Below are positions 46,647 through 54,945 of a stretch of DNA of 64,000 bases, one piece after another. The notes beneath the pieces were generated by a model. The model saw nothing but the letters and a program-made list of their open reading frames with translations. It did not search any database and was not told the origin of the DNA. The stretch is from Nocardioides sp. Root140 (lineage in GTDB: Bacteria > Actinomycetota > Actinomycetes > Propionibacteriales > Nocardioidaceae). The number at the start of each line of letters is the position of its first letter. Position 1 is the stretch's first letter. The position numbers were made by a program, and so were the translations under genes. The stretch is from contig NZ_LMFI01000012.1 in the NCBI RefSeq assembly GCF_001426745.1, positions 62,123 to 126,122 of the forward strand, read 5' to 3'.

Positions 46647-48776
46647 GTGACGGAAACCAACGAGACCACCGCTGCGACGCAGTCGGAGGCCCCGGCCGCC
46701 AAGGCCGCGCCCAAGAAGCGCACCGGCGGGCTCAACTCCATGCTGATCGCCGACCTGAAGGCCATGGCCGGCGGCCTCGGCATCAGCGGCTCCGGCAGCA
46801 TGAAGAAGGCGCAACTGGTCGAGGCCATCAAGGCGGCCCAGACAAGCGGCAAGACGAGCGGCCCGTCGGGCGGCAAGCCGGTCGCCGACAAGCCGGCCGC
46901 GGAGTCGTCCGCACCGAGCGGAGGCTCCAGCGACAACGCCCCGGACCAGCCACGGGTCCGGACCCGGGTCCGCGGCGCGGCCAAGGCGCCGGGCGCCGCT
47001 GCCGGATCCGGCGAGGGTGAACGCCCGGCCGACGAAGCGAACACCGTGCGTGAGTCGCGCGGTGAACGCCAGCGTGCCCAGGGCGACCGGGAGGCCACGA
47101 ACCAGGAGTCGTCGGTCCGCGCGACAGCAGGCGAGGCCTCCGGCGCGGACGCGTCGGAGGGCCAGCGCGCCCGCCGCGACCAGCCCGAGAAGCAGTCGGA
47201 CAAGCAGTCGGACAAGCAGGCCGATCAGGCGCAGGACCGTGGCGCCGGCCAGCAGGACAAGCAGCACGGCGACAAGCAGCAGGGCCGCCAGGACAAGCAG
47301 CAGGACCGGCAACAGGACCGGCAACAGGACCGGCAACAAGGCAACCGCCAGTCCGGCCAGCAGGACAAGCAGCAGGAGAAGCAGCAGTCCGACAGGCAGG
47401 GCGGCCAGCAGGACAAGCAGCAGGAGAAGCAGCAGTCCGACAGGCAGGGCGGCCAGCAGGACAAGCAGCAGGACCGCCAGCAGGGCGGCCAGCAGGACAA
47501 CCAGTCCGACCGTGACGAGCAGGGCAGTGGCCGCAACCGTCGTCGTCGGGGCCGCGACCGTTCCGAGCGCGGCGAGCGTCCGGAGCGCAGCACCCGTGGC
47601 GGCCGCAACGAGCCCGACACCACGATCCTCGAGGACGACGTACTCGTGCCGGCGGCCGGCATCCTCGACGTCCTCGACAACTACGCATTCGTGCGCACCA
47701 GCGGCTACCTGCCGGGCGCCGAGGACGTCTACGTCTCCCTGTCGATGGTCCGCAAGTTCGGACTGCGCCGCGGCGACGCGATCGTCGGCCAGGTGCGCCA
47801 GCCCCGCGAGGGCGAGCGCAAGGAGAAGTTCAACCCGATGGTCCGCATCGACGCGGTCAACGGTGCCGACCCGGAGTCGGCACGCAGCCGGGTCGACTTC
47901 TCCACGCTGACCCCGCTCTACCCGACCGAGCGGCTTCGCCTCGAGACCGAGCCGACCAACCTGATCGGCCGGGTCATCGACATCGCGGCCCCGATCGGCA
48001 AGGGCCAGCGCGGCCTCATCGTCTCGCCCGCCAAGGCCGGCAAGACGATGATCATGAAGTCGATCGCGAACTCGATCACGACGAACAATCCCGAGTGTCA
48101 CCTGATGGTGGTGCTGGTCGACGAGCGTCCTGAGGAGGTCACCGACTTCGAGCGCTCGGTCAAGGGCGAGGTCATCTCCTCGACCTTCGACCGGCCGGCC
48201 AGCGACCACACCACGGTCGCCGAGCTGGCGATCGAGCGGGCCAAGCGGCTCGTCGAGCTCGGCCACGACGTCGTCGTACTCCTCGACGGCATCACCCGGT
48301 TGGGTCGGGCCTACAACCTGGCCGCCCCGCCGAGCGGCCGGATCCTCTCCGGCGGCGTCGACTCGGCTGCGCTCTACCCGCCGAAGAAGTTCTTCGGTGC
48401 CGCCCGCAACATCGAGGACGGCGGGTCGCTGACCATCCTGGCCACGGCGCTCATCGAGAGCGGCTCCAAGATGGACGAGGTGATCTTCGAGGAGTTCAAG
48501 GGCACCGGCAACATGGAGCTGCGCCTGCGTCGCGATCTCGCGGACAAGCGGATCTTCCCGGCCATCGACGCAGTCCAGTCCGGCACTCGCCGGGAAGAGA
48601 TGCTGATGAGCGAGGAAGAGCTCGCCATCGTGTGGAAGTTGCGTCGGGTTCTCTCCGGGCTCGACGGCCAGCAGGCCCTCGAGCTGCTCCTGGAACGCCT
48701 GCGGAAGTCGCAGACCAACATCGAGTTCCTGATGCAGGTGCAGAAGACGACACCTGCCCCGGGGACCGCTGACTGA
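46647..48776 (+). CDS. rho: Transcription termination factor Rho with large Gln/Lys/Arg-rich insertion
   Basis: A 709-residue Rho. Residues 28-65 are the Rho N-terminal helical domain (LNSMLIADLKAMAGGLGISG). A low-complexity insertion of about 260 residues follows (about 70-328), rich in Q, D, K, R and G, with tandem repeats. From about 329 come the RNA-binding cold-shock fold (ILDVLDNYAFVRTSGYLPG), the Walker A SPAKAGKTMIMKS at about 460, Walker B VVVLLDGITRLGRAY and the R-loop region GTGNMELRLRRDLADKR. Insertions here in actinobacterial Rho add RNA binding and help on GC-rich transcripts. The start GTG at 46647 has GGAAGGA upstream. Confidence 0.96.
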   Translation: MTETNETTAATQSEAPAAKAAPKKRTGGLNSMLIADLKAMAGGLGISGSGSMKKAQLVEAIKAAQTSGKTSGPSGGKPVADKPAAESSAPSGGSSDNAPDQPRVRTRVRGAAKAPGAAAGSGEGERPADEANTVRESRGERQRAQGDREATNQESSVRATAGEASGADASEGQRARRDQPEKQSDKQSDKQADQAQDRGAGQQDKQHGDKQQGRQDKQQDRQQDRQQDRQQGNRQSGQQDKQQEKQQSDRQGGQQDKQQEKQQSDRQGGQQDKQQDRQQGGQQDNQSDRDEQGSGRNRRRRGRDRSERGERPERSTRGGRNEPDTTILEDDVLVPAAGILDVLDNYAFVRTSGYLPGAEDVYVSLSMVRKFGLRRGDAIVGQVRQPREGERKEKFNPMVRIDAVNGADPESARSRVDFSTLTPLYPTERLRLETEPTNLIGRVIDIAAPIGKGQRGLIVSPAKAGKTMIMKSIANSITTNNPECHLMVVLVDERPEEVTDFERSVKGEVISSTFDRPASDHTTVAELAIERAKRLVELGHDVVVLLDGITRLGRAYNLAAPPSGRILSGGVDSAALYPPKKFFGAARNIEDGGSLTILATALIESGSKMDEVIFEEFKGTGNMELRLRRDLADKRIFPAIDAVQSGTRREEMLMSEEELAIVWKLRRVLSGLDGQQALELLLERLRKSQTNIEFLMQVQKTTPAPGTAD
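47301..47469 (+). repeat. In-frame tandem repeats inside rho
   Basis: A 12-bp unit CAGGACCGGCAA occurs three times at 47301-47336. A 48-bp unit begins at 47355, 47403 and 47451 (two full copies and a partial), encoding GQQDKQQEKQQSDRQG. Both periods are multiples of three, so copy number can change without breaking the frame. Confidence 0.9.
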
Positions 48777-48811
48777 GCAGTTTCCCGGGCCCGAAGCCCT
48801 AGGGTTGCCAC

Positions 48812-49186
48812 ATGGCGAGGATCGTTGTGGCAGATGACGACGAGGACATTCGTGAACTCGTCGTCTTCAAGCTCCGGCAAGCGGGGCACGAGGTGTCCGC
48901 CGTCAGTGACGGTGCGGCCGCCGTGGAGGCGTGCCGCGCCGACAAGCCTGCCCTGGCCCTGCTCGACATCATGATGCCGGGGATGAGCGGTCTGGACGCC
49001 GCTCGGGCACTGCGCGCGGAGCCCGCCACGGCCAGGCTGCCGATCATCCTCCTGACTGCGCGGGCCCAGGAGTCCGACATCGAACAGGGCTTCGCGGTCG
49101 GGGTCGACGACTACATCACGAAGCCGTTCTCACCGCGGGAGCTCGCCTCACGGGTCGCCGCAGTCCTGGCCCGGAGCGGTGCGTGA
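48812..49186 (+). CDS. Receiver-only response regulator
   Basis: A 124-residue single REC domain: acidic pocket VVADDDEDI (D8-D10), phospho-acceptor D52 in LLDIMMPGMSG, T82 in ILLTAR and K104 in YITKPFSP. No output domain is attached, so it must act by binding a partner. The GTGA at its end overlaps the HEAT-repeat gene. The operon ends with a histidine kinase, its probable donor. In M. tuberculosis the gene after rho is rpmE; here a five-gene block begins instead. Confidence 0.92.
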   Translation: MARIVVADDDEDIRELVVFKLRQAGHEVSAVSDGAAAVEACRADKPALALLDIMMPGMSGLDAARALRAEPATARLPIILLTARAQESDIEQGFAVGVDDYITKPFSPRELASRVAAVLARSGA

Positions 49187-50226
49187 CCCTCCTCATCGGC
49201 CTGGTGGTCGCGCTCCTCGTCGCCGCAGTCCTGCTGGTCGTCCTGCTTCTCGCGCTCCGCGTGACCTCGGGGCTGCGCACGGTCCGGCACACCCGGGAGC
49301 ACGAGGCCACGCGTGGGCTGGTGTTCGAGCTGGTGCTCGGTGACCCGGAGGACTCAGCCCGGGCTCGGCGTGAGCTCGCCGCCCTCCAAGGAGGCGAGTG
49401 GGACCGTGCCGAGCACCAGGTGTTCAGCCTGCTGCCCAAGGTCTCCGGCGACACGCGGGAGCGACTCGTCGAGCTGGTCCGCCAGAGGAATGCCGCGGAC
49501 AGGGCCCGTCGCCTCCTGCGGCGGAGGTCCTCCGTGGCGCGCTGCCGCGGGGCCCACCGTCTCGGTGCCCTGCGCGACCCGGTCGACGTAGCCGCCCTCA
49601 CCGGTTGCCTGCACGACCGTCACTTCCTGGTCCGCCGGGTGGCACTGCGGGCACTGGGCAGCATCGGCGACCCCGCCGCCGTACCCGCCATCCTCGCGAC
49701 CTCCGACGATCCCGCACTGACCCGCGACGTCGTCTCCGCACTCCAACGCATCGGCATCGACGCCGCACCCGACCTGCGCGGCTGCGTCGAGGAGGGCCTG
49801 CGCAGTGCACCCGGCCGGGCAACCGAGCTCGCGGTCATCGCGCTCGGGCTGATCGGTGATGCTGCCGCCGTTCCCGTCCTCACCCGGGCACTCGACTGCG
49901 TGGACGAGGGCGTGCAGGCCGAGGCCGCCATCGCGCTCGGGCTGATCGGTGCGCCCCGGGCGATCAGCTCACTGATCGCGCGGCTCGACACCGACAGCGA
50001 CCGGGTGCGCAGGGCGGCTGCCCGTGCGCTCGGTGAGATCGGTGATCCCAAGGCCGCCGACGGACTCGGCTCCGCGCTCTCCTCGTCGCCCCGGCTGACC
50101 GCGCGAGCATTGGCCGGCGCCCTGCTGCGACTGGGCGAGGCCGGCCGCCGGGTGCTGCAGGAGCACGCGTCGCCGTACGCCCGCGAGGCCCTCGCGGTCG
50201 ACGCACTGCGGAAGGCCGCCCGATGA
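49183..50226 (+). CDS. Membrane-anchored HEAT-repeat protein
   Basis: A 347-residue protein. One N-terminal transmembrane helix (LLIGLVVALLVAAVLLVVLL) is followed by a charged stretch and, from about 120, five or six HEAT/PBS-lyase-type repeats (LVRRVALRALGSIGDPAAVP, AVIALGLIGDAAAVPVLTRA, AAIALGLIGAPRAISSLIAR, AARALGEIGDPKAADGL). HEAT arrays bind other proteins. It sits between the receiver gene and the glycosyltransferase gene with four-base overlaps on both sides, so an adaptor passing the phospho-signal to the transferase is the simplest idea, as inference. The GTG start at 49183 is fixed by the overlap. Confidence 0.85.
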   Translation: MTLLIGLVVALLVAAVLLVVLLLALRVTSGLRTVRHTREHEATRGLVFELVLGDPEDSARARRELAALQGGEWDRAEHQVFSLLPKVSGDTRERLVELVRQRNAADRARRLLRRRSSVARCRGAHRLGALRDPVDVAALTGCLHDRHFLVRRVALRALGSIGDPAAVPAILATSDDPALTRDVVSALQRIGIDAAPDLRGCVEEGLRSAPGRATELAVIALGLIGDAAAVPVLTRALDCVDEGVQAEAAIALGLIGAPRAISSLIARLDTDSDRVRRAAARALGEIGDPKAADGLGSALSSSPRLTARALAGALLRLGEAGRRVLQEHASPYAREALAVDALRKAAR

Positions 50227-51689
50227 CCTGGGTCGACGGCTTCACCACGATCATCGAGGCCGTGGGCTGGTTCTTCATCGCCTACTCGCTCCTGATCAAC
50301 ACCAGCTTCCTGGTGCTCACCTTCCTCGCGGTGACCGACTTCGTCGGTTATCGGCGACGCATCGAGTTCGCGGCGTACGACGAGACGTTCGGCGAGCCGT
50401 TGGCGCGTGGCGTGTCCGTGCTGATGCCGGCGTACAACGAGGAGGCCACGATCGTCGAGTCGGTGCGCGCCATGCAGGCGATGCGCTACCCGGACTTCGA
50501 GATCGTCGTCGTCGACGACGGTTCGAAGGACGACACGGTGGCACGCCTCGTCGAGGCCTTCGACCTCATCGAGATGCCCCTGGTCGTCGGCGACGTGGTG
50601 GCGAGTGGGAGCGAGGTGCTGGGCACCTATCTCTCCAGGCAGGGCAGCAACAACCTGGTCCTCGTCACGAAGACCAACGGGGGCAAGGCCGACGCGCTCA
50701 ACGTGGGCATCAACATGGCCCGCAAGGAACTGGTCTGCATGGTTGACGCGGACTCCTTGCTCGACCCCGACTCCCTGCTCCACGTCTCGCGCCCGTTCGC
50801 CGACAATCCCGAGCAGGTCGTGGCCGCCGGGGGAGTGATCCGCATCGCCAACGGCTCGACGGTCAGCAAGGGACGGGTCACCGACGTCCGCATGCCGCGC
50901 ACGTGGTTGTCGCGCGTGCAGGTGGTCGAGTACCTCCGCGCGTTCATGATCGGCCGTGCCGGTTGGTCGGCCACCGGAGGCCTGCTGATCATCTCGGGTG
51001 CGTTCGGCATCTTCCGCAGGGACGTGCTGCAGGCGGTCGGCGGGCTCGCCGTCGACTGCATCGGCGAGGACGCCGAGCTCGTGGTCCGGATCTACCGCTG
51101 GATGGGCGACGAGGGCATCGACGGCAAGGTGGTCTTCGTCTCCGAACCGGTCGCGTGGACCGAGGCGCCGGAGGAGCGTGCGGTGCTGGCCAGGCAGAGG
51201 CGTCGCTGGCACCGCGGCCTCGCCGAGATCCTGGGCCGGCACCGGGGCATGCTGCTGCGCCCGAAGTACGGCGTGATCGGGATGGTCACCATGCCCTGGT
51301 TCGTGCTCTTCGAGCTGCTCGCCCCGTTCCTCGAGCTCTTCGGGGTGGCCTACTTCATGGTGGTGATGGCACTTCTCGGCCTCGAGCACGCCGGCTGGCT
51401 GGGTGGGCACGACCTGGTCGACCTGTGGTTGGTGGTGCTCTTGCTCGCCGCGTCGATCCTCTACGCCTTCCTGTTGACGCTGACCGCGCTCCTGGCCGAG
51501 GAGATGTCCTACCGCCGGTATCGCGGAGCCGGCGACCTGATGCGTGCGGTCCGGGGTGCGGTGGAGGAGAACTTCGGCTATCGCCAGCTCACCGCGTTGT
51601 GGAGAGCCGGAGGTGCCGTGGAGGCGATGCGGAAGTCCACCCCCGTGTGGGGCGAGATGAAGCGCCGCGGTTTCGGGGGTGACGCATGA
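50223..51689 (+). CDS. Membrane glycosyltransferase, GT2 processive type
   Basis: A 488-residue family 2 glycosyltransferase. One N-terminal transmembrane region (about 10-42) precedes the GT-A domain: SVLMPAYNEEATI, VVVDDGSKDD (about 96), MVDADSLLD (about 174), GEDAELVVRIYR (about 282) and the processive motif QRRRWHRG (about 325). Three or four helices follow (about 350-440). The D,D,D,QxxRW set and topology are those of synthases like hyaluronan, cellulose or poly-N-acetylglucosamine synthase. The product cannot be told. No deacetylase, hydrolase or export gene is adjacent. Confidence 0.88.
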   Translation: MTWVDGFTTIIEAVGWFFIAYSLLINTSFLVLTFLAVTDFVGYRRRIEFAAYDETFGEPLARGVSVLMPAYNEEATIVESVRAMQAMRYPDFEIVVVDDGSKDDTVARLVEAFDLIEMPLVVGDVVASGSEVLGTYLSRQGSNNLVLVTKTNGGKADALNVGINMARKELVCMVDADSLLDPDSLLHVSRPFADNPEQVVAAGGVIRIANGSTVSKGRVTDVRMPRTWLSRVQVVEYLRAFMIGRAGWSATGGLLIISGAFGIFRRDVLQAVGGLAVDCIGEDAELVVRIYRWMGDEGIDGKVVFVSEPVAWTEAPEERAVLARQRRRWHRGLAEILGRHRGMLLRPKYGVIGMVTMPWFVLFELLAPFLELFGVAYFMVVMALLGLEHAGWLGGHDLVDLWLVVLLLAASILYAFLLTLTALLAEEMSYRRYRGAGDLMRAVRGAVEENFGYRQLTALWRAGGAVEAMRKSTPVWGEMKRRGFGGDA

Positions 51690-53224
51690 TCGAGCGCGAC
51701 ACCGTGGGGCGCCTGATCGCGCGGTTGGTCACCCCGATCCTCCTGTTGATGATGGTGCTGGGCATCCTCGGAGTGATCGGTGTCTACCGGACCAACCTGT
51801 CGGTGAACCGGGTGGCCGACGAGGTCGCCCCCGGTGAGAAGGCCAACCGCGACTTCATGCAGCTGATGACCGATGCCGAGACCGGCGTCCGTGGCTGGGT
51901 GATCGACGGGCAGGAGTCGGCGCTGGCGCCCTACCGTGCGGCCCTCCGAGCGCTCCCCGACACCGCCGCGGAGCTGCGGAAGCACGACCACATCCGCCCC
52001 GACTTGAAGGGGCTGGTCGCGCGTCAGGAGGAGCTGGTGGAGCAGTGGCAGGTCGTCTACGCGCGGCCTCGGCTGGCCGACGCCCCGGGAGCGACCGGCT
52101 ACGACCCGGGCCGGTTCGCCGAGGGGAAGGCCGTCTTCGACGACCTGCGGGCAGTGAACGTGCAGATCGATGACTCCCTCGAGGCCGAGGGCGACGAGGC
52201 CCGACACCGGGCCCGGCTGGCGTATCGCCGCGCGATCATCGCGATGGTCACCCTGACTCTCCTGGCCGCGCTGCTGGGCTGGTTCCTGGGCCGTCGGTTG
52301 CGTCGTCGGGTGGGGGACCCCCTGTCGGAGCTCGAACGCACGGTCAGCGCCCTCGCGGCGGGAGACACCTCGGCACGGGCGCCGGTCAGCGGCCCGCGCG
52401 AGATCACGGCGGTGGCCAGGGCGTTCAACGTCCTGGCAGCGGAGAGTGAGCGCGGCCAACAGGTCGAGGCCCAGACCAGGTCCCGGCTCCTCGACCTCGA
52501 CCAGGCCAAGACCGACTTCGTCTCCAACGTCTCCCATGAGCTGCGCACACCACTGACCAGCATCCGCGGCTACCTCGAGCTGTTGCGTGACGAGATGGAC
52601 GATCCGGACCCGGGGACCGTCCAGATGTGGGACGTCGTGGAGCGCAACGTCGGTCGTCTCAGTGTGCTCGTGGAAGATCTGCTGAGCCTGTCGAACGCCG
52701 AGGCCCGGCACACCACTCTCACCGAGGTCGACCTTGCCGCGGTCGTCGAGGACGTGGTGATGGACCTGCGCATCGCGGCCACCAACCGGGGGATCCGGTT
52801 CGTCGTCGACGTGCCCGACGTCCTGATCCGCGTCCTGGCGGACAAGACCCAGCTGTCGCGGGCCATCCTCAACGTGGTCTCGAACGCGGTGAAGTTCTCC
52901 CTGGACGACGGCAACGTCGAGGTGCGACTGCGCACGGACGGCGAGGAGGCGACCCTGACCGTGCGCGATGACGGCATCGGCATCCCGTCCCAGGACCTCG
53001 ACCGCCTGGGCTCCCGCTTCTTCCGTGGGTCGAATGCCGTGAGCCGCCAGATCGGCGGCACTGGGCTCGGAGTCCGCATGGTGCAGGTGATCCTGGCCAG
53101 GCACGGCGGACGGGTGTCGTTCGAATCCGTGGAGAACGAGTTCACCCTCGTCACCATCCACCTGCCGGTGCGCAGCCACGGTAGGGGAGCCAACCGGGAA
53201 GAAAACGACGCCGTCCAGGGTTGA
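51686..53224 (+). CDS. CHASE3/HAMP sensor histidine kinase
   Basis: A 512-residue membrane kinase. Helix 1 (PILLLMMVLGILGVIGVY), a roughly 150-residue helical extracellular CHASE3-like domain (NRDFMQLMTDAETGVRGWVI is its signature), helix 2 (AIIAMVTLTLLAALLGWFL), HAMP (about 205-260), HisKA with H284 in SNVSHELRTPLTS, and HATPase (NVVSNAVKFS, DDGIGIP, GGTGLGVRMV). It overlaps the GT2 gene by four bases (ATGA). Its natural target is the receiver at 48812. Confidence 0.92.
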   Translation: MIERDTVGRLIARLVTPILLLMMVLGILGVIGVYRTNLSVNRVADEVAPGEKANRDFMQLMTDAETGVRGWVIDGQESALAPYRAALRALPDTAAELRKHDHIRPDLKGLVARQEELVEQWQVVYARPRLADAPGATGYDPGRFAEGKAVFDDLRAVNVQIDDSLEAEGDEARHRARLAYRRAIIAMVTLTLLAALLGWFLGRRLRRRVGDPLSELERTVSALAAGDTSARAPVSGPREITAVARAFNVLAAESERGQQVEAQTRSRLLDLDQAKTDFVSNVSHELRTPLTSIRGYLELLRDEMDDPDPGTVQMWDVVERNVGRLSVLVEDLLSLSNAEARHTTLTEVDLAAVVEDVVMDLRIAATNRGIRFVVDVPDVLIRVLADKTQLSRAILNVVSNAVKFSLDDGNVEVRLRTDGEEATLTVRDDGIGIPSQDLDRLGSRFFRGSNAVSRQIGGTGLGVRMVQVILARHGGRVSFESVENEFTLVTIHLPVRSHGRGANREENDAVQG

Positions 53225-53232
53225 TCCCTGTC

Positions 53233-54477
53233 GTGACCTCAACGATTCCGACGACCGCGCCCAGGACCTCGTCGGAACCGACCGGCAGCCACGCGCAGGT
53301 GGTGCTGGTGCTCGGTGCGTTGATCGCCCTCGGACCGCTGAGCATCGACATGTACCTCCCGGCGCTCCCGGGACTGAGAGACGACCTGTCGGCCGGGGAG
53401 TCGCAGGCCCAGCTGACGCTGACCGGGATGCTGCTCGGACTTGCCTTCGGGCAGCTCGTCATCGGGCCCCTGTCCGACGCCCTCGGGCGCAAGCGGCCAT
53501 TGGTCACTGGCCTTGCGGTCCATGCCGCGGCGTCCGTCCTGTGCGCGTTGGCGCCCTCGGTCGAGATGCTCGCGGGTGCCCGCCTCGTGCAGGGCTTCGC
53601 CGGTGCCGCGGTCTCCGTGACTGCGATGGCCGTCGTCCGTGACCAGTTCGAGGGCATCGCGGTGGCGCGGATCATGTCCCGGCTCATGCTGGTGATGGGG
53701 GCCGCACCCATGCTGGCCCCCACGTTGGGCAGCGTGGTGCTCGGCTGGACGTCCTGGCGTGGCATCTTCGTCGTGCTCGCGGTGGCGGCCGCGCTGATGG
53801 TCGTCCTCGCCACGGTGGCGCTTCGCGAGACGCTGCCGCCCGAGCGGCGACGCCCGGCGCGGATCCGTTCGAGCCTGGGGACCTATCGCTCCCTGTTGGC
53901 CGACCGGGCGTTCCTCGCGCTTGCCTTGATCGGTGGACTGATGATGGCCGCGATGTTCAGCTACATCTCGGGGGCCTCGTTCGTTCTCCAGGAGGGCTTC
54001 GATCTGAGTGCAGCAGAGTTCTCCGTGGTCTTCGGTGCGAACGCCCTGGCCTTGATCGTGATGTCCCAGGTGAACCCGGCGCTGTTGCGCCGGTTCCGGA
54101 TCCTCGACGTGATGACGACCTCGATCGTCGTCGCGTTGGTGGCCGCCATCGCCCTGGTGCTGACCGGCCTGACCGGGATCGGCGGCCTCGTCGGCGCCCT
54201 GCTTCCCTTGGCGGTGCTGCTGGGTTGCGCCGGGCTGATCATGCCGAACGTCCCGGCGTTGGCCCTGAGTCGCCACGGTGAAGCAGCGGGTTCGGCTGCG
54301 GCCGTGCTCGGCTTCCTGCAGTTCGGTGTCGGGGGAGTCGTGGCACCCGTGGTCGGGCTGTTCGACAGCACGACCACCGTGCCGATGGGGGCCGTGATGG
54401 TCTGCGCCGTGGTCCTCGCGCTCATCTTGCTCGTGGTCGTCGTACGCCGTGATCCGCAGGTGCGCGCGTTCGCCTGA
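53233..54477 (+). CDS. Bcr/CflA family MFS drug efflux transporter
   Basis: A 414-residue major facilitator with twelve predicted helices. The N-terminal GPLSIDMYLPALPGLRDDL and the loop GPLSDALGRKRPLV are signatures of the Bcr/CflA group (bicyclomycin, chloramphenicol, sulfonamide efflux). The start is uncertain: a TTG at 53221 overlaps the kinase stop (TTGA), while the GTG at 53233 gives VTSTIPTTAP. CAGGG-TTGAT-CCCTG forms a small hairpin over this point. It may be part of the kinase operon. Confidence 0.85.
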   Translation: MTSTIPTTAPRTSSEPTGSHAQVVLVLGALIALGPLSIDMYLPALPGLRDDLSAGESQAQLTLTGMLLGLAFGQLVIGPLSDALGRKRPLVTGLAVHAAASVLCALAPSVEMLAGARLVQGFAGAAVSVTAMAVVRDQFEGIAVARIMSRLMLVMGAAPMLAPTLGSVVLGWTSWRGIFVVLAVAAALMVVLATVALRETLPPERRRPARIRSSLGTYRSLLADRAFLALALIGGLMMAAMFSYISGASFVLQEGFDLSAAEFSVVFGANALALIVMSQVNPALLRRFRILDVMTTSIVVALVAAIALVLTGLTGIGGLVGALLPLAVLLGCAGLIMPNVPALALSRHGEAAGSAAAVLGFLQFGVGGVVAPVVGLFDSTTTVPMGAVMVCAVVLALILLVVVVRRDPQVRAFA

Positions 54478-54493
54478 GCGTCTGCCGGACGCG

Positions 54494-54519
54494 GGAATAG
54501 CCCGATTGGTGCGATGGTT
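54494..54519 (+). promoter_or_regulatory. SigR-type promoter upstream of rpmE
   Basis: GGAAT (54494-54498, preceded by G) and GTT (54517-54519) are exactly 18 bases apart, the SigR consensus and the same as upstream of sigR at 19735. rpmE was reported as a SigR target in Streptomyces coelicolor, as I recall. Transcription would start near 54527. Confidence 0.8.
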
Positions 54520-54529
54520 GCAGACGGTG

Positions 54530-54541
54530 GCACAATTGTGC
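54530..54541. promoter_or_regulatory. Perfect 12-bp palindrome at the rpmE transcript start
   Basis: GCACAATTGTGC lies just downstream of the SigR promoter, at about +1 to +14 of its predicted transcript. A repressor bound here would block it. No regulator is assigned; the sequence does not match the usual Zur box closely. Confidence 0.45.
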
Positions 54542-54607
54542 GCTGGTTCCGGTTCACGCTCCCACATCCGGTGGTGGCGACCCGGCGACCCTGTTAGCGA
54601 GGACACC

Positions 54608-54847
54608 ATGCAGAAGGAAATCCACCCCGAGTACGTCGACACCCAGGTGACCTGCACCTGTGGCAACTCGTTCACGACTCGCAGCACCGTCACGAGCGGC
54701 TCCATCCACTCCGACGTGTGCTCGGCGTGCCACCCGTTCTACACCGGCAAGCAGAAGATCCTTGACACCGGCGGCCGCGTCGCCCGCTTCGAGGCCCGCT
54801 ACGCCAAGAAGGCCGCGAAGCCTGCCGAGAAGACCGAAGCCAACTAG
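54608..54847 (+). CDS. rpmE: 50S ribosomal protein L31 (zinc type)
   Basis: A 79-residue bL31. The zinc ligands C16, C18 (TCTCGNSF) and C38, C41 (VCSACHPFYTGKQK) are all present, so this is the zinc-bearing C+ form, not the zinc-free paralog. The Lys/Ala-rich tail is normal. The leader carries a SigR promoter. A hairpin between rpmE and prfA may uncouple their expression. Confidence 0.96.
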   Translation: MQKEIHPEYVDTQVTCTCGNSFTTRSTVTSGSIHSDVCSACHPFYTGKQKILDTGGRVARFEARYAKKAAKPAEKTEAN

Positions 54848-54858
54848 CTTCTCCGAGT

Positions 54859-54891
54859 CGCCGGTCCCCGCACGTGTGCGGGTGGCCGGCG
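54859..54891 (+). terminator. Hairpin between rpmE and prfA
   Basis: CGCCGG and CCGGCG form the outer stem and CCCGCA/TGCGGG the inner stem, followed by TCTTGCATTTG. Only 55 bases remain before prfA, so it may act as a partial terminator or processing point. Confidence 0.7.
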
Positions 54892-54945
54892 TCTTGCATT
54901 TGTCCGTGTTCGTGTCACACGCCTGTTGCCGTTGAGGAGTACGCC

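Noticed and set aside
47200..47520. Regular repeats suggestive of a CRISPR-like or satellite array
   Set aside because: They are in frame within rho, encode a low-complexity insertion, and have no unique spacers.
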